The notes: generated by a model not told the origin, from the sequence alone. A stretch of 64,000 nt of DNA from Neobacillus sp. WH10 (GCF_030123405.1 NZ_CP126110.1:992001-1056000); one strand, 5' to 3'; numbered from the stretch's first letter, positions 1-7,814 are shown. Numbers and translations are program-made.

Positions 1-807
1 AGTGCTACGACGGTATTAAATACTGTTGACCCTGTCCGTTTATTCGAGGATTTTGCAACTCTCGATTTATTATCAAATGGACGGGCAGAAATCATAGCGG
101 GGCGTGGGGCGTTTATTGAATCCTTCCCGTTGTTTGGATATGACCTAAATCAGTATGATGAATTGTTTGAAGAAAATATTGAGCTTTTTCTGAAGCTAAA
201 TGCTGATGAGAAGGTAACGTGGAATGGTCAATTTCGTTCTAGTTTAAAGAATGCTGATATTGCACCAAGGCCTGCACAAAAAAATATTCCATTATGGGTT
301 GGCGTCGGCAGCACCCAAAAAAGTGCAGAACGAGCAGGTAGATTAGGTACCGGCTTAGCGTTACCGATACTTGGAGGCGATCCAAACAGTTTTAGGCCGC
401 TAGTGGATGTTTATCTACAGGCAGCAAGTCAAGCCGGTCATGCTCCTGAAGATTTGAAAGTTGGGGTTACGGGACATTCCTTTATTTCGGAAACAACACA
501 ACAGGCTAAAGATGAATTCTACCCATATTATTCTAATTATTGGGGATACCTCAATCGCCAGCATGGAAAGAGTATGCAGATGTCCAGAGCTGATTTTGAA
601 CAGTTCTCTGCACCAGAAACGGCTTTATTTGTTGGAAGTTCGCAGCAAGTTATCGAAAAAATTCTCTATCAATACGAGCTATTTGGGCATCACCGGTTTA
701 TTGCCCAAATGGACATAGGCGGTTTGCCGTTTAAAAAAGTAGCCGAAAACATTGAACGATTAGCAACGGAGGTAGCACCAGTCGTACGCAGGGAAACGAG
801 CAAGTAA
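1..807 (+). CDS. LLM-class flavin-dependent oxidoreductase, 5' end missing
   Basis: The reading frame is open from base 1, so the start lies outside the window; 268 codons are visible. The sequence has the luciferase-like TIM-barrel pattern: an early 'DLLSNGRAEIIAGRG' stretch, the 'LWVGVGST' strand, the 'AGRLGTGLALPILGG' segment and a C-terminal 'GHHRFIAQMDIGGLPF' region. Members use reduced FMN or F420, or act as monooxygenases on small organic substrates; the substrate cannot be read here. Complete relatives run about 330-360 residues, so roughly the N-terminal quarter is absent. An inverted repeat and a terminator-like hairpin follow. Family is secure, function is not. Confidence 0.85.
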   Translation, partial: SATTVLNTVDPVRLFEDFATLDLLSNGRAEIIAGRGAFIESFPLFGYDLNQYDELFEENIELFLKLNADEKVTWNGQFRSSLKNADIAPRPAQKNIPLWVGVGSTQKSAERAGRLGTGLALPILGGDPNSFRPLVDVYLQAASQAGHAPEDLKVGVTGHSFISETTQQAKDEFYPYYSNYWGYLNRQHGKSMQMSRADFEQFSAPETALFVGSSQQVIEKILYQYELFGHHRFIAQMDIGGLPFKKVAENIERLATEVAPVVRRETSK

Positions 808-870
808 ACTTGGAGCATTGTACATCGTCAGAGATTCCTTGATGAAAAATTGTAACGTCAGTTCGAAAAA

Positions 871-898
871 GGCGAACAGCTCTTTGTCACTGTTTGCC
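871..898. repeat. Inverted repeat of the GGCGAACAG family
   Basis: GGCGAACAG (871-879) and CTGTTTGCC (890-898) form a 9-bp stem, with one G-U pair, around a 10-nt loop. Near-identical arms recur at 3547-3573 and 47716-47744, and a diverged copy lies at 23367-23392, so this belongs to a small dispersed hairpin family. No T-run follows here, so terminator function is uncertain. Confidence 0.6.
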
Positions 899-983
899 AT
901 TAAGAGTTTTTCAGAGCATATTTACCGTTCACCGGTCATGAAAGGCCTTCCTTTTTTACCTTGGGTTAATACTATTAATTAGA

Positions 984-1007
984 GCTGTCATTTGACAGCC
1001 CTTTTTT
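984..1007 (+). terminator. Probable intrinsic terminator
   Basis: GCTGTC (984-989) pairs with GACAGC (994-999) around the loop ATTT and is followed by a CC and a T-run to about 1007. It sits 177 bp after the flavin oxidoreductase stop codon and before the phoX promoter region. The stem is short, so strength is moderate. The rest of 808-1064 shows no coding content. Confidence 0.55.
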
Positions 1008-1064
1008 AGGAATACATAGAAACGAACGGGCCATCACAATCTGCAATTAAAAATAGTTGAAAAA

Positions 1065-1113
1065 TTTACAAATTTTTATCTCTCCTCAACAGCCTATTAA
1101 CCGTAGCTTAATA
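1065..1113 (+). promoter_or_regulatory. Possible Pho box (PhoP direct repeats)
   Basis: TTTACA (1065) and TTATCT (1076) lie 11 bp apart, as do TTAACC (1097) and TTAATA (1108). The Bacillus PhoP consensus is TT(A/C/T)ACA-like hexamers with 5-bp gaps, giving this 11-bp period. The gap between the two pairs is 21 rather than 22 bp, so the phasing is imperfect. The position, 50-100 bp upstream of a phosphatase gene, fits phosphate-starvation control. This is inference from pattern only. Confidence 0.4.
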
Positions 1114-1162
1114 TTTTTGAGTTTTAATAGGAAGGTAAGGAAAATAAGGGGAGGAAACGAAG

Positions 1163-3526
1163 ATGAAAAAGCGATTGACGGTTGCATTAGCACTCGGATT
1201 AATGATTCCTGCAGTAACTCCTGCGGCAGCAGCAGGGAAGGATATTACAATCAATTCTTTCAAGTTTAACTCAATGAAGGCTCCAGCCACCATCGAAGAA
1301 ATGGTAAAAACATATACAGGTGCGTCAATGGATGTTACTTATAGTAACGGAGCAACGAAGAATTTCCCGCTTACATATAAACAGTTATTCCTTTCTGACG
1401 AAAAGATTGTAACAAATAAAGGGGTAAAGATCCCTGCAGGAACACCTATCGATGCCAAAGGGGATCCGATTATTGATAAGAGCGTTCCAGGACGAGAATC
1501 GTACTATATTTCCGATGCTCCTGATTCTAATAGTTTAATGAATGTGGGCGGCAAATTGTTTATGGTATCTCACTTTGAATATGATTCTCTTGATAGTGCA
1601 GGAAATTCGGCTTATGGAGTAGTTCCGGCATCTATGACCTTAACAGAATTGAATCAAAATAAAAAGAATGGCGAACTATCGGTTAAAGAAGCAAAAAAGG
1701 TTGATTTTTCCCAAGTAAATGGCCTTTGGATTCCATGTAATGGTTCTACATCTCCTTGGGGAACACATTTGGGATCAGAAGAATATGAGCCAAATGCACG
1801 TCAATTTGAAGCAGAAATAGGTACAGATAAAGATTCAACAAATGTGAAAGGTTTCGCCAAGCTTTACTTTGGGGATGAAACAAAAGGAAATCCATATAAT
1901 TATGGATGGATTCCTGAAGTGACGGTAAAACCAAATGGTGATACAAATGTGGTAAAACACTATAGTACTGGCCGTTTTTCCCATGAAATGATGCAAGTAA
2001 TGCCTGATAATCGGACAGCATTTTTTGGTGATGATGGAAACTATACGGTCACGTTCATGTATGTCGCTGACAAAGAAAAAGACTTATCTGCTGGTACTTT
2101 GTATGCCGCTAAGTTCTTACAAACTAGTAAAGAAAATGGCGGAGCAGGCGATCTTGAGTGGATTAAGCTTGGCCATGCGACTGACGATGAAATTAGGGCT
2201 ATTATTGATAAAGGTACAAAATTCAGTGATATTTTTGAAACAGCCAGCCAACCAACAGCAGGCTTTACGGCCATTAAAACTGATTCAAGTGGAGCAAAGG
2301 TAGAATATTTAAAAGTAAAACCTGGAATGGAAAAGGCAGCTGCGTTCTTAGAATCTAGGCGTTATGCAGCGCTAAAAGGAGCAACTGCTGAATTCCGTAA
2401 AATGGAAGGCTTAGCAGTAAACGAGAAAGATAAGAAAGTCTATATGGCGATGTCTGAAATCGGAAAAGGTATGCTTGAAGATACCAAGAAGGCTGATCCT
2501 GTTGATGATATTCGCTTACCGCAGATTCTTGCAGGTGGAACCTATGAATTGAATCTTACCGGCGGGCAAAAAGATAAGGAAGGCAATACCATTAATAGTA
2601 ATTATGTTGCTTCTGCAATGAAAGCACTTGTTGTAGGTGAAGATTTAGCTGCCACAGATGAATATGGCAATAAAGCAAATCCGAATAAAGTTTCAAAACC
2701 AGACAACTTAAGTTACTCAGAAAAAATGAGAACCTTGTTCATCGGCGAAGATGGCGGGGAGCACACAAATAACTTTGTTTGGGCCTATAACATTGATACA
2801 AAAGAATTGTCCCGAGTGCTTTCAGTACCAGTTGGTGCAGAAGCTACAGGCTTACGTGTTCTTGATAATTTTAATGGATTCTCTTATATTTTGAGTAATT
2901 ATCAGCATCCTGGAGATGAACTCGGAAATTTCCAAGGAACGGCAGTTGATAAAGAAGCATTAGAGAAGGCAATGCAAGAGGGTATCGGCATCCTTAAAAA
3001 AGGTGGTATTGGTTATATCGCTGGAATGCCACAGTTAAACGATCTCCATGTTGGATGGCATCTCATTGATGGTAAATGGTTCTTCTACGATGAAAATGGT
3101 GTTATGCAGACTGGATGGGTAAAAGTTGGCACACAGTGGTATTTCCTTGATGATTCGGGTGAAATGAAGATCGGCTGGGTGAAGGATGGAGCGAAATGGT
3201 ATTATCTTGCGCCATCAGGTGAAATGAAGACCGGCTGGATTAAAGACGGAGAGAAATGGTATTATCTTGCGTCATCAGGTGAAATGAAGACCGGCTGGGT
3301 GAAGGATGGAGCGAAATGGTATTATCTTGCGTCATCAGGTGAAATGAAGACCGGCTGGGTGAAAGATGGAGAGAAGTGGTACTATCTTGCATCATCAGGT
3401 GAAATGAAAACCGGCTGGGTCCAAGTGGGACAGAAGTGGTACTACCTATATAAAGATGGCAGCATGGCAGCAAACACAACTATCAATGGCTACAAAGTCA
3501 ATAAGAATGGTGAATGGATAAAGTAA
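1163..3526 (+). CDS. phoX: Secreted PhoX-family (DUF839) phosphatase with C-terminal wall-binding repeats
   Basis: A 787-residue exported protein. Residues 1-23 form a signal peptide (basic start, hydrophobic core, AAA cleavage region). Residues about 30-610 carry PhoX signatures: 'CNGSTSPWGTHLGSEEYEP' near residue 192 with the Cys and acidic residues that ligate Fe/Ca in characterised PhoX enzymes, then 'RFSHEMMQV', 'RKMEGLAVNEKDKKVYMAMSE' and 'TLFIGEDGGEHTNN'. PhoX enzymes release phosphate from phosphomonoesters outside the cell. From about residue 631 there are seven roughly 20-residue GW/KWYYL repeats of the choline- or cell-wall-binding type. A good ribosome binding site (GGGGAGG) precedes the ATG. 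The fusion suggests a wall-anchored phosphatase. Family call is strong; enzymatic activity is inferred. Confidence 0.88.
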   Translation: MKKRLTVALALGLMIPAVTPAAAAGKDITINSFKFNSMKAPATIEEMVKTYTGASMDVTYSNGATKNFPLTYKQLFLSDEKIVTNKGVKIPAGTPIDAKGDPIIDKSVPGRESYYISDAPDSNSLMNVGGKLFMVSHFEYDSLDSAGNSAYGVVPASMTLTELNQNKKNGELSVKEAKKVDFSQVNGLWIPCNGSTSPWGTHLGSEEYEPNARQFEAEIGTDKDSTNVKGFAKLYFGDETKGNPYNYGWIPEVTVKPNGDTNVVKHYSTGRFSHEMMQVMPDNRTAFFGDDGNYTVTFMYVADKEKDLSAGTLYAAKFLQTSKENGGAGDLEWIKLGHATDDEIRAIIDKGTKFSDIFETASQPTAGFTAIKTDSSGAKVEYLKVKPGMEKAAAFLESRRYAALKGATAEFRKMEGLAVNEKDKKVYMAMSEIGKGMLEDTKKADPVDDIRLPQILAGGTYELNLTGGQKDKEGNTINSNYVASAMKALVVGEDLAATDEYGNKANPNKVSKPDNLSYSEKMRTLFIGEDGGEHTNNFVWAYNIDTKELSRVLSVPVGAEATGLRVLDNFNGFSYILSNYQHPGDELGNFQGTAVDKEALEKAMQEGIGILKKGGIGYIAGMPQLNDLHVGWHLIDGKWFFYDENGVMQTGWVKVGTQWYFLDDSGEMKIGWVKDGAKWYYLAPSGEMKTGWIKDGEKWYYLASSGEMKTGWVKDGAKWYYLASSGEMKTGWVKDGEKWYYLASSGEMKTGWVQVGQKWYYLYKDGSMAANTTINGYKVNKNGEWIK
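3121..3420 (+). repeat. In-frame 60-bp tandem repeats encoding wall-binding modules
   Basis: Five consecutive units of exactly 60 bp, each encoding 20 residues around KWYYL, SGEMK and TGW. Units 3181-3240 and 3301-3360 differ at only about two bases, pointing to recent duplication or gene conversion. Flanking units (3061-3120 and 3421-3480) are more diverged. Copy number is a likely site of strain variation. Confidence 0.85.
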
Positions 3527-3546
3527 TTTCTATTCATAATTTTAAA

Positions 3547-3578
3547 GGCGAACAGGGACTGTTACTGTTCGCCTTATT
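3547..3578. terminator. Terminator between convergent genes (GGCGAACAG family)
   Basis: GGCGAACAG (3547-3555) and CTGTTCGCC (3565-3573) make a perfect 9-bp stem with a 9-nt loop. It sits between the phoX stop and the stop codon of the minus-strand M15 gene, which begins right at 3574. A-rich sequence on the left and T-rich sequence on the right would allow it to work in both directions. Confidence 0.7.
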
Positions 3579-4152
3579 TAGTATCCGCAGTAATTGATGA
3601 ATCAGCAGGTCTCTCGCCATTCTGTAATTGGGCAATTGTTAAGCCAAAATCCATTTGTAAATGTGGATAATCTTTAAATTTAGCCCAATCTCCGCCCCAC
3701 TCAAATCCAAGAGCTTTTGCAATCTTAACAACCTCGGTCCAATCTGCTTTTCCATTTTTATTTCCATCATATTGCATATCCCAAATCACATTTCCTGAAG
3801 GGGTCCTTAACGCAAAATCAATGGCAAGCCCGTAATTGTGATACGACTCTCCCCCTTTTGCATTTGTTACAATATTTCCCTCTGTTGAACGGCCCTTTTC
3901 ATAAAGTAGATCCTGATCTTCCCCGCTTCGGAACCCATCAGTAATCACGATCACAATTCCTTGATCTGCTGCTTGTTGGATTAATTGATTGCTGCGTTCT
4001 TTCACAATTGGATGGAGTTCAGTTGGTAATGAATCAGAATGAATTATTTTCGGCTCCGTAGGAGGAGGGGATTCTTTAAGAAACAGAATAAAGAATAGGA
4101 TAAGCAGAAATAAAAATGTAAAAAATAATTTTCCTATCCGTGTAAGCCTCAA
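3574..4152 (-). CDS. M15-family D,D-/L,D-peptidase (VanY/CwlK-like), membrane-anchored
   Basis: 192 residues. Residues 7-26 are strongly hydrophobic and act as a signal anchor or signal peptide. The catalytic region has the M15 zinc pattern: 'SYHNYGLAIDF' (SxHxxGxAxD) around residue 105 and 'YPHLQ' near residue 163, supplying the His, Asp and His ligands, plus 'DGFRSGEDQDLLYEKGR' earlier. Relatives are CwlK and YcdD, which cut peptidoglycan stem peptides between L-Ala and D-Glu, and VanY-type carboxypeptidases. The gene is convergent with phoX and shares its terminator. Which bond is cut cannot be decided from sequence. Confidence 0.85.
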   Translation of the reverse strand: MRLTRIGKLFFTFLFLLILFFILFLKESPPPTEPKIIHSDSLPTELHPIVKERSNQLIQQAADQGIVIVITDGFRSGEDQDLLYEKGRSTEGNIVTNAKGGESYHNYGLAIDFALRTPSGNVIWDMQYDGNKNGKADWTEVVKIAKALGFEWGGDWAKFKDYPHLQMDFGLTIAQLQNGERPADSSITADTK

Positions 4153-4311
4153 AATTACAAATTCCTTTCATACTTAAAATTTCTTCATTATCTAAAACGA
4201 AAAATATAGCCTAATTGTTTCATATAATAATATACCTTATTTTTGGGAGTTCATCATGTAAATTACGTTGAGCGGATCAATATTATCCTCATAATTTATT
4301 TACTTTTATAC

Positions 4312-4341
4312 ATTGTTATACGATGTGTATTGTTATACAAT
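4312..4341 (+). promoter_or_regulatory. Tandem palindromic operator upstream of padR
   Basis: ATTGT-TAT-ACAAT (4329-4341) is a perfect inverted repeat. A second copy with one changed base, ATTGT-TAT-ACGAT, lies at 4312-4324, exactly 17 bp away. The pair sits 28-58 bp before the padR start, overlapping the expected promoter. Autoregulation by the PadR protein is the simple inference. Confidence 0.5.
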
Positions 4342-4369
4342 GGTACTAGAAATATTTGGAGGTAATTAT

Positions 4370-4696
4370 ATGGATAGAGAGTTGCTTAAAGGCAGCATTG
4401 AAATTTTATTGCTATCCTTATTAGCAGAAGTGGATTGTTATGGATATGAAATGACGAAGAAATTACGGGTGTTAAGCGATGATGCTTATCATATGAACGA
4501 GGGAACGCTATATCCTGCATTAAAAAGGTTAGAGAATAAAGACTGTGTATCATCATACTGGAGTCAAGGAATGGATGGAAACCGCAGGAAATATTACTCT
4601 ATTACCGAAACAGGCCGTAAAGTTCTGGCAGATAAGTTGAGTAACTGGAAACAAATCAATCAGTTAATTGACAAGACGTTGGAGGGATTATTGTGA
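4370..4696 (+). CDS. PadR-family transcriptional regulator
   Basis: 108 residues from the ATG at 4370, chosen because TTTGGAGG lies 7 bp upstream; an upstream in-frame ATG at 4313 has no ribosome binding site. The protein is a PadR winged helix: 'LLKGSIEILLLSLLAE', 'CYGYEMTKKL', 'EGTLYPALKRLENK' and a 'RRKYYSITETGRKVL' wing. It overlaps the next gene by 4 bp, the usual arrangement in which PadR controls a HAAS-domain membrane protein. Tandem palindromes upstream suggest autoregulation. The inducing signal is unknown. Confidence 0.9.
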   Translation: MDRELLKGSIEILLLSLLAEVDCYGYEMTKKLRVLSDDAYHMNEGTLYPALKRLENKDCVSSYWSQGMDGNRRKYYSITETGRKVLADKLSNWKQINQLIDKTLEGLL

Positions 4697-5346
4697 GAAA
4701 TCTTGACCGCTATGTAAAAGAAATCGTCTCAGATTTGCCGATGAAAGATGATGAAAAAGAGGAATTTAAAGAAGAGCTTTATTCACATCTGAAAGAACAT
4801 GTAAATGAACTTATGATAAAGGGATACTCAGAGGACGAAGCGATTCATCAGGCAATAGAATCATTCGGTAATAATAGAAAATTGAACTTGGAACTGAAAA
4901 AAGCAATGTTTCCATTATACAAAGTGATCCGATATGGTTGGAATGTTGTCTTTGTTACTGCTTTTTTATGCCTTGTTTCGTATTCAGCAATGGAATATTA
5001 TCATCCTGAGTTCGATAATACTTTACCTTTGGAAAGTGTGGTTATGGGTTTCTTTATCGTGGCTTTTATTGCAGCGGCTGCCGAGGCGATATATGAAGCA
5101 ATTAATCAACAATTCAAATCGAAATTGCTTTCCAATCCATGGCTTTTCTTTTTACTACCATCCCTTGTTTTTGGTGGAATACAGTCATTATCACTTTTCG
5201 AAAATCCGGAACAGTACCAGGATAGTCTATGGCTTGATTTGTTTGCTATTCCAATTGGAGCATTTGCGTACCTCATCTCAAGACAACTATTTACACGAAT
5301 TTTTGTTCGAAATAGTAGAGACTTTAAAGAAAACAGGGCTAGCTAA
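4693..5346 (+). CDS. HAAS / permease-prefix-domain membrane protein (DUF1700-like)
   Basis: 217 residues starting at a GTG that overlaps the padR stop (GTGA), so the two are translationally coupled. Residues 1-80 form the helical HAAS-type domain ('DLPMKDDEKEEFKEELYSHL', 'GYSEDEAIHQAIESFG'), followed by four hydrophobic segments between about 85 and 205. Such proteins are encoded with PadR regulators and are thought to act in membrane signalling or stress response; no enzymatic motif is visible. Confidence 0.8.
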   Translation: MRNLDRYVKEIVSDLPMKDDEKEEFKEELYSHLKEHVNELMIKGYSEDEAIHQAIESFGNNRKLNLELKKAMFPLYKVIRYGWNVVFVTAFLCLVSYSAMEYYHPEFDNTLPLESVVMGFFIVAFIAAAAEAIYEAINQQFKSKLLSNPWLFFLLPSLVFGGIQSLSLFENPEQYQDSLWLDLFAIPIGAFAYLISRQLFTRIFVRNSRDFKENRAS

Positions 5347-5505
5347 AAAAATATTTCATAAAACCTAATAGTCTGTGACTGGTGTGTTGTGCCAATTAAT
5401 AAAGCATATACACCTCTCCAATTCTGTCCATAATGAAGTACGGGAAGGAAATATGGTAAAGGGCAAAGTTGGTTAATTCTTTATAACAGGTGTGCCTACT
5501 TTTGT

Positions 5506-5520
5506 CATGTAAATTACATG
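5506..5520. promoter_or_regulatory. CATGTA-AAT-TACATG palindrome
   Basis: A perfect 6-bp inverted repeat with a 3-bp centre, 20 bp upstream of the -35 region of the RNA candidate at 5576. The core TCATGTAAATTAC also occurs at 4255-4267, before the PadR operon. It may be an operator. The preceding stretch from 5347 shows no gene. Confidence 0.35.
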
Positions 5521-5540
5521 ATGTATTTTTGTGTAACTAA

Positions 5541-5569
5541 TGGAAAATTTAGATAAATTATGCTATGAT
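5541..5569 (+). promoter_or_regulatory. Extended -10 promoter for the 5576 RNA
   Basis: TGCTATGAT (5561-5569) has the TGn extension and a near-consensus -10 (TATGAT). A weak -35, TGGAAA at 5541-5546, is spaced 17 bp away. Transcription would start near 5576, just before the structured region. Confidence 0.5.
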
Positions 5570-5575
5570 ATTCTT

Positions 5576-5791
5576 AATCTGTTTGAAAGAAAGGATTATG
5601 TGACCTGTATGCCAATAACTACTCTGTAATGGAAAACAATTGGATCGCTTCTCATGTTAAAAAACATACCTGTTTTTGACTACGGGAGAAGTCTGTCTAT
5701 AACCCATTACAGAAGGAATACAGCGAACTGCAGCTTGTTAGTTGATTAACATTGCGTTCAAAGGTTCTCCTGACATAGGGGGACTTTTTTT
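5576..5791 (+). ncRNA. Candidate structured small RNA or regulatory leader
   Basis: About 215 nt between an extended -10 promoter and a strong terminator (GTTCTCC 5764-5770, GGGGGAC 5778-5784, then seven T). Nested long-range pairings support a rod-like fold: CTGTAT 5605-5610 with ATACAG 5718-5723, CTGTAATGG 5624-5632 with CCATTACAG 5704-5712, CTTCTC 5648-5653 with GAGAAG 5686-5691, enclosing an ATGTT/AACAT hairpin. TATGT and GACCT near 5597-5606 can also pair with AGGTT and ACATA inside the terminator, giving a closing stem or an antiterminator. This resembles either a 6S-like RNA or a riboswitch-type leader of the downstream gene. I do not recognise a named family. Confidence 0.5.
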
Positions 5792-5862
5792 GTTTTGTGC
5801 GCACTGCAAGATTTTCAAATAGAAGTTGTATTCCTCGAATAACTATTTCGAGGTGGAATACG

Positions 5863-6366
5863 ATGCAAAAACAAACTTATTCTTTGGTTTTACGTCAAGA
5901 ACGTGAAGCTGATCAGGTAAAAAAGCAATGCAAGATGTGCGGAAAGGTAACCATTTTTACAGACACAACGATTAAAAGACATAATGCCAACGGGAAATCC
6001 ATTTATCAATTCGCTATATATAAGTGTCCCAAAAACCATACTTGGAACAAAAAACTGGACACATACAAGTCATTTTCTGAACATGTTGATCCAGAAACAC
6101 TAATTCCAACTGAATTTGATAGCATAAAAGAGAACGAAAAAATCATTTTTGTTGAGTTAGTTGATCTAGATGTCATTGAATGTAAGGTAATGGTTGTTGA
6201 GGGAAGCTTTCGTTTGGATCAAGCCCTTGCAAGTCAGATAGAAGGTTTAAGCAGGAACGAGATCGTTCAAAAAATTAAAAAAGGGTCAATCTTATTGAAC
6301 AATGGCTTAGTGAAACCAAGCCAAAAGATATCTCTTCATGACACAATATTGATTCATTTAAAATAG
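5863..6366 (+). CDS. Zinc-ribbon plus S4-domain RNA-binding-like protein of unknown function
   Basis: 167 residues from the ATG at 5863, preceded by GAGGTGG; the frame is open further upstream without a ribosome binding site. Two CxxC-like ligand pairs (CKMCG near residue 24; CPKNH near residue 54) suggest a zinc ribbon. The C-terminal 60 residues ('FRLDQALASQIEGLSRNEIVQKIKKGSILLN' read in two parts, with 'VKPSQKIS') fit the S4 RNA-binding fold. It follows a terminator-ended structured RNA by about 70 bp, so the RNA may control it. A role in ribosome or tRNA binding is inference. Confidence 0.7.
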   Translation: MQKQTYSLVLRQEREADQVKKQCKMCGKVTIFTDTTIKRHNANGKSIYQFAIYKCPKNHTWNKKLDTYKSFSEHVDPETLIPTEFDSIKENEKIIFVELVDLDVIECKVMVVEGSFRLDQALASQIEGLSRNEIVQKIKKGSILLNNGLVKPSQKISLHDTILIHLK

Positions 6367-6379
6367 TAAAAACAAAAAG

Positions 6380-6414
6380 CGGTATCTCAAATTTGGAGAT
6401 ACCGTTTTGCTTTA
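6380..6414 (+). terminator. Intrinsic terminator after the S4-domain gene
   Basis: CGGTATCTC (6380-6388) pairs perfectly with GAGATACCG (6396-6404), followed by a T-rich tail. It begins 14 bp after the stop codon. Confidence 0.85.
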
Positions 6415-6555
6415 ATTTGGATTTTCATTCAAAAAGGTCAAATATGGAGTCATTAATTGTGAGTTCGGATGGTTAATCATGAGGGAAATTGAATTTTTCA
6501 TGGAGGACAAAGATTAAGACCTTATTTGGGTTACTTACCCTAATCCGGAAAAAGG

Positions 6556-6738
6556 TTAATAAACTTTTCTAATACCGGATAAACGGATGGAAAAGGATTT
6601 TTGTTGTTCATCCTTCAACGATAGTATTTGTTCACGCAAGTTAAGGTAATAAACATGCCCTTTTACAGTTTGTGAAATGCCATTTTTAACATAGTCAATT
6701 GTAACAAGGTTTCTCTCAGCTAATTTTTTTAAAAACAT
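6556..6738 (-). CDS. Small hypothetical protein, YolD-like beta fold
   Basis: 60 residues. An AGAAGGGAT ribosome binding site lies just upstream of the ATG on the minus strand, supporting a real gene. The pattern of a glycine followed by alternating hydrophobic residues ('GHVYYLNLREQILSLKDEQQ', 'FSIRLSGIRKVY') resembles the small beta barrel of YolD-like proteins, although it is shorter than most. No partner gene is adjacent. Function unknown. Confidence 0.55.
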   Translation of the reverse strand: MFLKKLAERNLVTIDYVKNGISQTVKGHVYYLNLREQILSLKDEQQKSFSIRLSGIRKVY

Positions 6739-6928
6739 CTATATCCCTTCTTTCATCAGTACAGTAATGGTTATACAATGCCATTGTAATTTGAATATAT
6801 TAAGAAATGATGAAGAAGATGTTAAGGATAAATGTTAAAATAGTAAATATTTTAGTCGGATTATCTTTAAAAATGTAAAAACCAACCTATCCGCTTATAA
6901 TTAAATAAACGAAAGGAGAGGTTTTGCC

Positions 6929-7276
6929 TTGCAACGATACACTGTAATTAAAGGTCATATTTCCAATTACCCTGACCCAATAGTCTTAAAAAAAGAGCAA
7001 GAAGTATTGTATGGAAAAGAAGATACGCAATTTCCAAATTGGATTTTTTGTAAATCCATTACTACAAATAAAGAAGGATGGGTTCCGAAGCAGATTTTAA
7101 CTGCACCAAATAACCATGGTATAGCAATAGTTACTAAAGATTATTCAGCTCATGAACTAACAGCTAATCAAGGTGAAATATTATTGTGTTTAGAGCATTT
7201 AAACGATTGGACATATTGTAAAACAGAAAATGGCGAAATTGGATGGATTCCTACTTCTTGTTTGTCAGAACAATAA
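6929..7276 (+). CDS. Protein of two variant SH3 domains
   Basis: 115 residues from a TTG start with AAAGGAGAG nine bases upstream. Two SH3-like halves are visible: residues 1-55 ending in 'KEGWVPKQIL' and residues 60-112 ending in 'GEIGWIPTSCL', each with the GWVP/GWIP strand typical of bacterial variant SH3 folds. No signal peptide, so it acts in the cytoplasm. Such proteins are often annotated only as SH3-like; partner unknown. Confidence 0.75.
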   Translation: MQRYTVIKGHISNYPDPIVLKKEQEVLYGKEDTQFPNWIFCKSITTNKEGWVPKQILTAPNNHGIAIVTKDYSAHELTANQGEILLCLEHLNDWTYCKTENGEIGWIPTSCLSEQ

Positions 7277-7453
7277 ATTTTTTTATTTAATATTTTGTTA
7301 AGCATTTTTCGTCTACAGTGAAACACAATGAATAAATTGTCTTAATTACTTTGGCATGGGACTTTAATTCATTTATTAAATGTATGTATAAAAGTGGAAA
7401 CTTTCCATTTATCGGTAATATGATATTAATAACATTTTTTGGGAGTTGATACT

Positions 7454-7534
7454 ATGAGCTTTGTCGTCTGGCTTGCAATTTTTATAGGCGCATACTTTGG
7501 GGCAACTTCATCAAGCTGTAAAAAAACTAAATAA
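7454..7534 (+). CDS. 26-residue membrane peptide (possible)
   Basis: ATG preceded by GGGAGTTG at good spacing. The peptide has an N-terminal hydrophobic stretch ('FVVWLAIFIGAYFG') and a short polar, lysine-containing tail. Too short for homology; it resembles the small single-span peptides common in Bacillus. Translation is plausible from the ribosome binding site only. Confidence 0.4.
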   Translation: MSFVVWLAIFIGAYFGATSSSCKKTK

Positions 7535-7646
7535 GAAGGCACTTTATGTCGCTATTTAAGTCAAGACTGAATTGACAAAATACTGATTAGGAAGTTTATT
7601 AACAGTTTTCATCATTCAAGATTATGGTTCTTAAAATTAGATGCCT

Positions 7647-7814
7647 CTACTTTGAATCCCATTCTGATAATCCTTCGAAATCATCAGGACTATTCGTTTG
7701 TACTAAATTCAATAATTCCTGGTCATTATAGTTATACTCTATAGAACGAACATTAGCCTCATTCAACAACATTATTTTTCTAAACAGTATGAAAAAAGAA
7801 TTTTGTATTTCCAT
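7647..7814 (-). CDS. Short open frame of 55 codons (possible gene or remnant)
   Basis: On the minus strand the frame runs from ATG (7812-7814) to TAG (7647-7649) with protein-like, acidic composition at the C-terminus ('NSPDDFEGLSEWDSK'). No good ribosome binding site is visible, so it may be a gene remnant rather than an expressed gene. The remaining bases of 7535-7887 show nothing else. Confidence 0.3.
   Translation of the reverse strand: MEIQNSFFILFRKIMLLNEANVRSIEYNYNDQELLNLVQTNSPDDFEGLSEWDSK

Noticed and set aside
5576..5791. Firm assignment as 6S RNA or a named riboswitch
   Set aside because: Architecture is suggestive but I could not match conserved sequence elements of any family from memory.
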